From contig CADCSX010000003.1 of assembly GCA_902805475.1 (NCBI GenBank), positions 3,658,001-3,722,000 of the forward strand: a DNA stretch of 64,000 bases, in the 5' to 3' direction. Of this stretch, positions 53,900 to 64,000 are shown piece after piece; the stretch's first letter is position 1; the number at the start of each line of letters is the position of its first letter. Under the pieces are notes generated by a model. That model was given only the letters and a program-made list of their open reading frames with translations, ran no database searches and was not told where the DNA came from. Source of the DNA: Entonaema liquescens (lineage: Eukaryota; Ascomycota; Sordariomycetes; Xylariales; Xylariaceae). Both the position numbers and the translations under genes were made by a program.

Positions 53900-54420
53900 A
53901 TTATATTATATTATAATTATAAATAAATTTAAATTTTTTTATTAATTATTTATTTAATTAAATTATTAAAATAAAATAATAATTATTTTTTTATAAAACT
54001 TTAAAATATTTAATATTATATTAATAAACTATTAAAATAATTCGGATTATGCCTAAAGATATATAAATAAAAAATTAGAACTTTATAAATAATTTATAAT
54101 AATATATATTAATAATATTATTATTTATTTTAAAATACTAAAAAAATATTTAAAATATTTAATTTTAATCTTCCAATTATTTTAAAACCTTAACTTATTT
54201 ATTAAATTAAATAAATTTTTTTTAAAATATTTTATAATCTGTTTTCTTAAATATTTAATAAATAATTTAAATATATTAGTAATAAATAATTATATAAAAG
54301 TTTTTTAAAAATTAAAAATTTTATTTATATTAATAAATTTAAAAATATATATTAATTTAATAAATTTTTTTAAGAAATTTGTTTTATAATATTAATAAAA
54401 ATTAATACCTTTATAAAAGA
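53900..54420 (+). pseudogene. Gypsy-E reverse transcriptase remnant
   Basis: YINNIIIYFKILKKYLKYL begins at 54105. Restoring the two Asn codons to Asp gives the YIDD catalytic box followed by IIIYSKT-LKEHLKHL, the typical continuation in Ty3/gypsy polymerases. About 30 codons on, SFLKYP and an LxxxxNxLxI segment correspond to the FLGYPSVxLLGQ-type region common in fungal gypsy elements. Both catalytic Asp codons are lost. The homologous stretch in Gypsy-A lies on the minus strand and is cut by the Mutator-like insertion at 17686. Confidence 0.88.
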
Positions 54421-55479
54421 AAAAAATAAAATTTATTATTTAAAAATGTATAATAAAAGATTTACTTAAAATAGTTTTAAAATGTAAAAAATAGGTAAAA
54501 TTAATTAAATTTATTTTAATAAATAAAAAAATTTTTTTTTTAAAATTATTTAAAAAAACTTAATATTTTTTAATTATTTTATTTATTAATATATAAAAAA
54601 AATTACCTTTTTGAAATTAGATATTTTTAGATAAAGAGGTTTATTATAATAGTATTTTATAACGAAAAAAGATGGGATAGTTTAAAATTAATTATAAATT
54701 TTATTAAATTTATATAATATTTTAATAAAGTATTAATTAAAATAAAATAGTAATATTAAATAATAGAATTAAAAATAACTTATTTAATTTAAGTTTATAA
54801 ATAGTTTTAAATTTATATTTAATTTTATTTATATAATATTGTAATTTTTATAAATTATAAAATTATATAAAATATAATTAATTAAATAATTTTAAAATTT
54901 ATAAATTTAATAAAATTTAATCCATATTTAATAATAACTTTAATATATTTATCTTAATTTTATTTAAATATTTAATATATATTAGATTATATTAATTTAA
55001 TATTAAATACCTTATTTAAATTATTTATATATAATAATATAAAAAATATAATAAAAATTGTAAATTAATTTAAAACCAATTAAATAATATAATTAAAGAT
55101 TTTAATTATATAATTAAAATAATAATAATTTTATTAAATAAAATAAAAGTAAAAATAATTGTTGGTTATACATGTAATAAAAATTAATTAAAATTATTAA
55201 AAATTTATAAATAAATTAATTATAAAAAATTTATTAAAAATTTTATTATTAATTAAATAATAATGGTTTATTATATATAATAAAAAAAATAATATTAAAT
55301 ACCTTTATATTTTTAATAATTATATTTTATAATATTTAAAATAATATATAATTTTAAATATTATTTTAATTTAAAAAAATGGTTTATAATTTAAATAATT
55401 TTAATATTAATTATTTATTTAAGAAATTAATTAATTATTTTATTTATTACCTTAAATATAAAATAAATTAAATAAATTA

Positions 55480-55930
55480 ACATTAAATATTAAATAAATT
55501 TAAATTAATTTATAAATTATCTTAATTATTTTATATAATTATAATAGATTTTATAATTAATTTATTAAAATTTCTATAATAAATATAATTTAGTAAATAA
55601 TTAATTTCGGAAAAATTAATATTATATTAATAATGATATATAAATTTAATAAAAATTATTAATTATACTTAAATATATAAAATATATAATAAAGAATTAA
55701 GTTTATATCTTTTATATTATATTAATATTAATAAATTAAAATTTATTTGTAAAAATTATATTAGATAAAAATTTTAAATTTATATTAGATTTTTAATAGT
55801 TTTTATAGAAAAATTATGGTATTATATTAATAGTGTTTATAAATTATTATTTGTAAATAAATAGGTAAAATAAAAAATAAAATTAAAATATTAAAATTAT
55901 TATTAAATATTATATTATTATTAAATTAGA
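55480..55930 (+). pseudogene. Gypsy-E integrase remnant
   Basis: YIIIIDFIINL near 55535-55560 fits the TIDFITDLP block around the first catalytic Asp. From 55764 DKNFKFILDF-stop-stop-F is followed by NYGI and then Y-HPQTDGQTER-type residues read through TAA/TAG (CAA/TGG changed). The second block is in the same frame as the reverse-transcriptase box; the first is in another frame, so at least one indel lies between. The order RT then integrase is diagnostic of Ty3/gypsy rather than Ty1/copia. Confidence 0.85.
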
Positions 55931-57964
55931 TATTATATAAATATATATTATTTTAATTTTTTAATATAATTTAAATAATGTAAAATTTTTAATATTAAAA
56001 AAATTATTAAATAAAATAGTTTTTAATTTTAAAATTAAATTATCTTTATTAATTTTTGAAATCTTAAAAAAATCCTTTAATTTTAAAACCTAAAAAAAGA
56101 TTTATTAGTAAAAAATTAAGATAATAATTAATTACATTATAATAAAAACCAAAATAAAATATAATAAAAATTAGAATCTTTAAATTTTTAAAATAAAAAA
56201 TAAAATTTACTTTTATTTTTATAAAAGTTATTATTTATTAAAAAAACCAAATCAGAAATAATCTTTATAAAAAATAAACCCTTTTATTATTATAAAAAAA
56301 ATCAGAAATTTTACTTATAAATTAAATTTCTTAAAATATTAACGCATTTATAAAATCATATTAATTACTTAATTAGTACCAACTTTAAAAAAACCAAATC
56401 CTTTTTATAAAAAGAAACCAAAACTTAAAAAAATCTTTATTAAAAAAAACATAAATAAATACATTTCCTTTAAAATTAAAACTCTCCTAAAAAAACGTAT
56501 AAATAAAATTAAAAAAAAACTAATAATTAAATACCTAATTTATTAAAAAGAATATAATTTAAAAAATAATTAATAATACTTTAAAAATTTACTTATAAAA
56601 AACGTAATAAAATTAATAAAATAATTTAATTAAAAATATAAAAAAATTAAAGAAATTAAATAAATAGTTTTTTTTAATAATAAAATTAATATATTAAATA
56701 TAAATATAATAAATTAAAAATTAATTTATTTTGTATTAAAAATAAATTTAAAAATTTAATTATTTATAAAATATAATATATTTTATTAATTTTAAATATT
56801 ATAATAAATAATTTTAAATATATTTAATTTATTTTATTATATTAAATAATAATATTAAATTATTTTAAAAATTCTTTATTATAATAATTTTATAATATTT
56901 AATAAATATAATTTTTATAAATATTAAAATTTTAAATAATTATTTATTATAATTATTTATTATTAAATTTTATAATTAATAATTTTTATTATTTAAATTA
57001 TTTAATTATTTTTAAGAAATAAATAATGTAATATAATTTAATTATAATAATTAATTATTTTTATAATATAATTTATTAAAAGTTTTATAATATTTAATTT
57101 AAAAATTTTAATGGTTAAAAAGATAATATTATAAATTATAACGTTATATAAATAAATTAATTTAAATTTATTTTAAAATAAATTTAAAATTATAATAAAA
57201 TATATATATAATAATAAAAATAGTAAAATTTTAATAAAAATAAATATATAGATGATGAAATATTAATAATTATTTTTATAATATAATAGAAAGAATATAT
57301 AAATAAGAAAATATATAAATATATAAAATAAATTAATTTAATTTGGATAATATTTAATTAATTTTAATATTAATTATTAATAAATTTAAAAAATATTAAA
57401 AACATATTTTATTATTTTATAAATTTTGTTTAAAATATAATTTATTTAAAATAATTGAATTTTTAAATTTAATTAAATAAATTAATAATTATTTAAAATT
57501 TTATTATATTAATAAATAAAGTTTTTAATTAATATAAAATAGTATAAAATTGTAAATAATTATTGATTTAATAATATAATTATTTTTATAATATTTAAAA
57601 TAAAAGTAATAAAAATCTTGTAAATATATAAAAATAAAAGAAAATAAAGTTTTGATATATTATTAAATTAAATTGAATATTTTTAATAATAATTAATTTT
57701 TATTAATTTATTATTTTTAAAATTGGAAAATTTTATTTTTAAATGAATTATTTTAAAGTTTTAAAAGATGTAAACTTTGTAAAATCGGATATAAAAATTG
57801 TTAAATAAAATAATATTTATAAAATTAAAATATTAAAATTTTAAAAAGTGGTTACGTTTATAAAATTAAATAAAATAAAAGAAATAAGGAAAAGATAATA
57901 ATAATATTTTATAAATTAATAAAGTTTAAATAAAATTTATAAAAGTAAAAAAAATTATTAAAGA

Positions 57965-58070
57965 TAAATAATCGGTTGTATTTTTTTATAACGTTTTTTA
58001 TTGTATTTTTACATTTTTTATTACGTTTTCCTGCTTTTTATTATGCCTTTGTTTTTTATTATATTTTTTT
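57965..58070 (+). repeat. Tandem repeat in the Gypsy-E 3' region
   Basis: Pyrimidine-rich units (CATTTTTTATTACGTTTTCC type, 20-22 bp) are the reverse complement of the arrays in Gypsy-A and Gypsy-B. Confidence 0.65.
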
Positions 58071-58536
58071 ATCTTTTAAATAATTAATTTAATATTTAAA
58101 ATTTAAATTTTAATATTATAAATTTATTATAAAAATTTAAATTAATTAATTGAATTAAAAAGAATTATATATTATTTTAATTTAAAATTTTATTTTAATT
58201 ATAATTATAATAATAAATTTAATAAAAATATAAAAAAGTTTAATTATTTTAATTAGTAATTTCATAATTTATGAAAAGTAATAAATTAAAGAAATTGAAA
58301 TAATTTAAATATCTTAAATAGAAATTTTGTTTTTAAAAAAAGTTAAGGTAGTTTAATTAAGTATTTTGAAAAATGTGGTAGATTTTGTTAGATAATGAAG
58401 ATGAAGATAAGGAAAAAGAATAAGTGGTTAAATTAATTAAATAATAAGTGCTGATACCAAAATTTTTATAAAAATGTTAAGTAAAACGTTATAATTTTAA
58501 GATTTTAAAAATATAAAGATATATTTAAAAAATTTT

Positions 58537-58550
58537 AAAAAAAGAAGGAA
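58537..58550 (+). promoter_or_regulatory. Polypurine tract of Gypsy-E
   Basis: AAAAAAAGAAGGAA lies three bases before the 3' LTR, the site where plus-strand DNA synthesis is primed. It fixes the element's orientation as plus. Confidence 0.8.
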
Positions 58551-58553
58551 TAA

Positions 58554-58698
58554 TGTTAAACATAATTTAATATATATTTATAAAATTAAAATTTAATGTA
58601 AAATTTAATATATATTATAAATTAAAATTTAATAAATCTTTAATTTATTAAATTTTAAAAAAAAAAAAATTAATTTTATTTTATAAAATTGCTTTATA
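58554..58698 (+). repeat. Gypsy-E 3' LTR (145 bp)
   Basis: It begins TGTTAAACATAA and ends GCTTTATA. It differs from the 5' LTR mainly by C/T and G/A changes and is one base shorter. Confidence 0.93.
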
Positions 58699-58703
58699 AA
58701 TAT

Positions 58704-58985
58704 GGAAATATAATAAAAATAAATTATATAAAAAGTAATAAAATAATTTTATATGATTAAATATATTATTTAATTTATTAAAGTAGTAAAATTTTAATAA
58801 AATATAATAATATATAATATAAATATATAATAAAAATAAAAATAAATGAAAATGGGTTAAATTTTCTTTAATAAAAATATAATTTTTATCAAAATATTAT
58901 AAAAATAATATTAATAATATTTTAATTATAATAAGTTAAATATATAAGTGTAATAAAGTAAAATAATAATAATAATAATAATAAT
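58704..58985 (+). mobile_element. 3' end of LINE-2 after the gypsy insertion
   Basis: It aligns with LINE-1 40763-41030 and with reversed LINE-3 31541-31830, ending in the same (AAT)n tail. Taken alone it would look like a separate truncated LINE; the TSD and sequence continuity show it belongs to LINE-2. Confidence 0.9.
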
Positions 58986-58992
58986 ATTTAAA

Positions 58993-61900
58993 TATATAAA
59001 ATAATATTAATTATTATAAAAAATATTATTATTAAAATAAATAATATATATTAAATTAATATTTATTTTAATAAAAAATAATAAAGATAAATTATATATA
59101 TTTATTATAATATAAAATAATATAATAAATTAAATTATAATTAATATTTTTATTATAAAATAAAAAAGATTATAATAAAAAATATATTTTTATTATATTT
59201 AAAATATAAAATATTTATAATAATTCTTTTTATTATTTAAATATTATAAAAATAAAAAATAATAATATTAATTTAATTTAAAATATTTTAATAATAAATT
59301 TTTAAATTACATAAAATAAAATTAATAAATAAAAAAATAGAAATATTTAAAATAAAAAAAATAATAAAATGGAAAAATAAATTATGAAATTTTATAATAA
59401 TTTATATAATTTTATTATAAAATAATTTTAATTTTAATATTATAAATTAATATTTTATTATATAAATAATATTTTAATTATTTTATTTTATAATTAGAAA
59501 TAATAAATTAATTTATTAAATATTTATTTATATATTATTATAAATTATTATATAAAATAGTTTTAATTATTATTATTATTTTTTTATTATTATTATTAAA
59601 CTTTAATTATATAAAAAAAAATAAAAAATTTTATAATATTTATATTTGGTTAAATAAATAATTAAATATTAAATTAAATAAATTAAATATTTATAATATT
59701 ATAATATATAATAATTAAAAAGTAAATTCGTATTTAAAAATGTTATAAATAATTTATTTTAAAATAAAACTTTATAATTTATAAATAATAATAATATAAA
59801 AATTATTAAAAAAATTATACTTTAATTTAAATTATTTTATAAAAATAAATTTTAATATATATATTCAATTTAAATAACAAAATTATTATAATTATTATAA
59901 AATTTATTATTATTAAAAAATATAAAAAATTTTTTATATTTATTAAAAATTATTATAATTTTAAAATTTATAATTATATTAATTTTTTAATTTATAATAT
60001 ATTATAAATATAATTTTAAATATTATTAATTAAATTAATTTAATTTTAAATATTTTAAATTATTATAATTTTATATTTAATATAAAAAAAGATTTAAATA
60101 AGTTTTAATAATTTAGAATTTATTTATATTATTTTAAAATTATTATTTATTAAATTAATATTAATTATAAAATAGTTAAATTTATTATATAATTTTACTT
60201 TATAAATATTCATTTATTTTTAAAAAATTTTTTATTTTATTAATATAATATAATATTTAAAAAATAAAATATATAAATAAATAGTAAATATTTTTTTAAT
60301 TATTTTATTATTTTAAAAATATTATTTACTTTATAAAATAATAACTTTTATAAAATTAAAATAATTAAAAAAAAATTATTAATAATAATTATATTTAACT
60401 TTTAAAATATTTATTATAATAATTTAAAAAATTTACTAAAATACTTATTTATTTAATTAAAAATCTAAAACTTAAATATATCTTTTATTAATTATTAAAT
60501 AATAAATCTTATTAAAAAATAATATAATATTATTTTAATATTATTAGATTATTAATTATAAATTAATAATTTTAATTAATTAAAAAATATAAAATTAAAT
60601 ATAAAATTTATTTTATAATAAAATTATTAATTATATTAATAAATATATTTATATAATAAATAATTTATAAAATATAATAGTTATTTAAATATAAAAAAAA
60701 TTAATAAAATAAAATTTTTAAATTTTTTTGCTCTTAAATTAAATAGAAAAAAAAATAATATAATATTATTTTTTTTTTAATAATAATTTATTATTATATT
60801 AAATTACGTGTTATTTTTATTTAAAATATTTTAAATTTTAAAAAGTAATTACGTAACGTTAAAATTTTTTTAATTTTTTAATTATTTTTTAATAAAAAAA
60901 ACGTAAATATTTATATTAATTAATATAATTAATTAATTATAATTTAAATAGATATTTTATTAATTAAAAAATTTAATTTTTATTTAAAATTTAATTTTAA
61001 AATTATATATATTAATTTTATTAATTTTTAAATAATTTTATTTTAAAATTGTTTATTTTAAACTTATTTTCTTTAAGTTTTAAATTAAAATTTTAATATT
61101 TTTATAATAATTATTTATATATTTATAAATTATTAATATTTTAAATATATTATTATATATAAAAACTTTAAATTTTAATAAAAAAAAATTATATAATTAT
61201 AATAAAAATAATTTAATATTAATTTTATATAATAAAATCTTTATATTAAAAATATTTACAATTAATTCATATTATAAATATAAATATATATTTTATAAAA
61301 TATTATTATAATATTTATTTATTAATATTATATAATATAAAATTCTATTATTTTAAAAATTTAAAATGTAATATTTTTTTAATTAATAAATATTTAAAAT
61401 ATTTTTATATATATTTAATAATTATAAACGTTTATATCCTTTTATATATTAATAATACGGAATAAACATTAAGTAAATAATAATTTACGTTTTAATAAAT
61501 TTAATTATTAATTTAAAAAAATTTAAATAATATATAATAAATTTTTAAATAAAATAATTTTTTAATTAATTTATTTATTAATTTCGATATAAATATAATA
61601 TTATATTATTTATAAATATAAATAAAATATTAAAATTAAATTTATATATATTATAATTTATTTTTTTTATTATAATATTTTATAATATATATAATAATTT
61701 TAATATTAATATATAATAATATATTAATGTTTTAATTAATATAATAATATAAATTAATTATATTAATTTAAAATAAAATTATTTTAATTGGTTTGAAAAA
61801 TTATTATTTTTTTTAATTTAATTAAGGTAATTTTATTCTGTAATTTTAAAAAATTAAAATCGTATTTAAGTTTAAGTATTATTTATATTTAATTTTTTAT

Positions 61901-64000
61901 TTTTTTTTATATATTTTTAAATAATAAATTATATTATAATAATATTTTTAATAATAATTAATAATACTATCTAATTATTTTTAAATAATTTACATAATTA
62001 AAAGATTAAAATTAAATAAATTTTTATATTTTTATATTTAATAAATTTAAATATAAAATTTATAATAATAATATAATAATTTTATATTTTAATAAAATAA
62101 ATTTAATTTTTTTATTTATATTAAAATTAAATTTTAATTTATTTTAATTTAAATTATAATTATAGTTAAAATTATAACTTTACCATTTAAAATAATATAT
62201 TAATTAATAAAATTATATTTTTATTAAAAATAATTTTTAAAATATTATAATTTTAAATAAAATATTATATAATAATATATAAATTTGTTTAAAGTAATTT
62301 GCTTAATATTATTATGTGATATGGTTTATTAATTATTTTTAAACTTTAAATTTTAATATATATTAATATAAATTTTATTAATAAAATTAATTAATGTTAA
62401 AATTATAAAAAGATAATATATTTCAATAATATGTATATATTTTATATTTTTATAATATTAATATTAAAATAACTGTGTTTTTAATATATTAACATATTGT
62501 AATATTTAATTAAAGAATATTTATATTTTAAATTTATTAAAATTATTAAAAACTTTTATAATTATAATTTTGTAATGGAAGTTAAATAATTTTTTTACAT
62601 ATAAAATTTAATATATTTTTTAATTTATTTACATATAAATATATTAAAAATAATATATGGGAAAATATGATGTTTAAATAAATTATTATTATTTTAACGT
62701 ATGGTAAAATTAATATGATTTTAATATTTCATTAAAAATTATTATTTTATAAAATTAATTAATTTATTAAAATATAATATAAAATAAATAAGAAAAAAAT
62801 GTTTAAATTTAATTAAATTTATTTAACGAAATTTTATAAAAATATAATATTTAATAAATTTTGTAGGGTTATAATTTTTAAATAAAATCTTATTATTATT
62901 ATTGTTAAATTTATTTTAATAACGTATTTTTAAAAAAATCTATTTTAATATATTAAATAAGATTTAATATGGTAACTTTATTATAAATATTATTGTTTTA
63001 TATAAATTTATTTATTATAAAATTTTATTTAATATTAATATTTTTAAATTTTTAATTTATTAATATTTAAATTATTAAATATAAATATATTTTTAATAAT
63101 AAATTTAAATTTTTAATTAATAATTAAATTATAATATTTAAAATAATTAATATAAAAATAAATTAATTATTTTAAATTATATATTTTTATATATGAAATT
63201 AAATATAAAATTATTAAATTATTTAAAATATTATTTTAAATTTATAAAATAAAAGATTATAATATTTAAATATTTAAAAATAAAAAAATTTATTATAAAT
63301 ATTTTAATATTTTATAAAAAATAAATAATATAATTTTAATATTTATATTATTAATTATAAATTTAAATAATAATGTTAAATTTTTTATTTTTATATTTCA
63401 ATAAAATTAATAATAAATATATATAATATATCTATTTATATTAACATATATGTAATAATAAATTATTTTTTAATAATAAAAAATAAAAAGTAAATAAAAT
63501 AAATTTTAAATTTAAATAATTTATTATTAAATAATAAAAAGTTTATTTTATTATTTTTTATTATTTTATAATAATATTTATTATAAATTTTATTAGTAAA
63601 TATAATATTAAATTAAATTTGTTAATAATATGGGTAAGAAATTATTTTCATAGTTATTAAAATTTTATTAAATTTTTTTAATAATTATATTTTTTTCGAA
63701 ATAAAATAATTAAAAAATTATTTATATATAAAGAAGATACGTTAAAAATAAGTAAAATTATTTATAAAAAATTATAAACATTATAAGCATATAATTTTTT
63801 AATAAAGTTATAAATATATAAAAAATAACTTTTATAATATTTATCATTTTTAATTAAACTTATATAATAATTAATAAAATTTTGAAAGTAATTTTTAAAA
63901 TAATTTTTAAAATAACTTTAATAATTTATATTTAAATTTACATTATTTAAATTTATTAATTAAATTAATTAAAAAAAACTTTTAAAATGTTAATTTATTA
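58993..64000. other. Unassigned AT-rich region
   Basis: No gene, domain, TIR or LTR could be supported. CpG survives near 60840-60905, 61430-61490 and 62690-62930, and G is kept better than C around 62280-62980 and 63620-63730, so more mutated repeats probably lie here. Long palindromic A/T stretches are unavoidable at this composition and carry no weight. Confidence 0.5.

Larger units (their letters stand above)
49394..58698 (+). mobile_element. Gypsy-E: complete 9.3 kb Ty3/gypsy retrotransposon relic
   Basis: It is bounded by LTRs 49394-49539 (146 bp) and 58554-58698 (145 bp) and flanked by the identical 5 bp AATAT at 49389-49393 and 58699-58703. It sits inside LINE-2, whose sequence is continuous across the insertion (original site AATACGG). 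A polypurine tract precedes the 3' LTR. A gag start lies near 51799, a reverse-transcriptase box at 54105 and an integrase core near 55764: the RT-before-integrase order of Ty3/gypsy. No frame is intact. Copies A and B belong to the same family. Total length is large for its short LTRs because of the 2.2 kb leader before gag. Confidence 0.95.

Noticed and set aside
49394..58698. LTR-like repeats as terminal inverted repeats of a DNA transposon
   Set aside because: The two copies are in direct orientation with TGT...ACA ends, a 5 bp TSD, a polypurine tract and reverse transcriptase plus integrase between them.
58704..58985. Independent 5'-truncated LINE insertion
   Set aside because: The AATAT duplication and exact continuity with 49393 show it is the 3' end of LINE-2 displaced by Gypsy-E.
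58993..64000. Numerous hairpins and A/T palindromes
   Set aside because: At nearly pure A/T, long inverted matches arise by chance, and none is backed by a second copy or a conserved GC-bearing stem.

Overview
This window looks like the interior of a large AT-rich, gene-free block of a filamentous ascomycete (Pezizomycotina-type) nuclear genome. Its transposable elements (TEs) have been mutated almost to saturation by RIP-like C-to-T change (repeat-induced point mutation). Only the first ~200 bases have ordinary composition. After a short tetranucleotide tract at about 205-257, A+T approaches totality, most surviving C/G sits in CpG, and all recognisable frames are full of TAA/TAG. I see no intact protein-coding gene, tRNA, rRNA or CRISPR array. 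The genus cannot be named from this sequence.

Layout. (1) 1-257: normal-composition flank and boundary. (2) 879-11460: a large imperfect inverted repeat made of two copies of an unclassified ~4.5 kb element (arms 879-5340 and 6542-11460). A ~170 bp repeat 'S' occurs at three of the arm ends. The right arm carries a 328 bp MITE (9179-9506), and the left arm preserves the empty site. (3) 12692-22146: a minus-strand Ty3/gypsy relic (Gypsy-A). It is interrupted by an 815 bp MITE (14105-14919) and by a 4.26 kb Mutator-like element (17686-21943), which itself holds an 816 bp inverted MITE (19353-20168). A truncated MITE (22147-~22905) follows. The MITEs share their ends with the 4.26 kb element, so they look like its deletion derivatives. 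(4) 24007-27645: a 3.64 kb minus-strand, internally rearranged gypsy copy (Gypsy-B) with two 146 bp LTRs and a TATTT target-site duplication. (5) 29837-29982: a 146 bp solo LTR of the same family, almost free of RIP, with a 19 bp inverted terminus. (6) ~31371-58985: a nested stack. LINE-2 (+, Tad1/I-type non-LTR retrotransposon) was split by LINE-3 (-), which was split by full-length LINE-1 (+, 34174-41030, 15 bp TSD). LINE-2 was split again near its 3' end by the complete 9.3 kb Gypsy-E (+, 49394-58698, AATAT TSD). (7) 58993-64000: AT-rich sequence in which I recognise nothing.

Degenerate but readable protein signatures fix the classification. The LINEs retain CCHC knuckles, a GDFN...HH endonuclease motif, an FVDD reverse-transcriptase box (now FVDN or FINN) and an LGVWLD block. 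Gypsy-E retains a YIDDIIIY box (now YINN) and an integrase core with the HPQTDGQTER-type block. None can be functional. No novel cellular system is apparent. The main interest lies in the nesting order, exact target-site duplications, the Mutator-like/MITE family, RIP escape by very short elements, and the strand-polarised mutation pattern.
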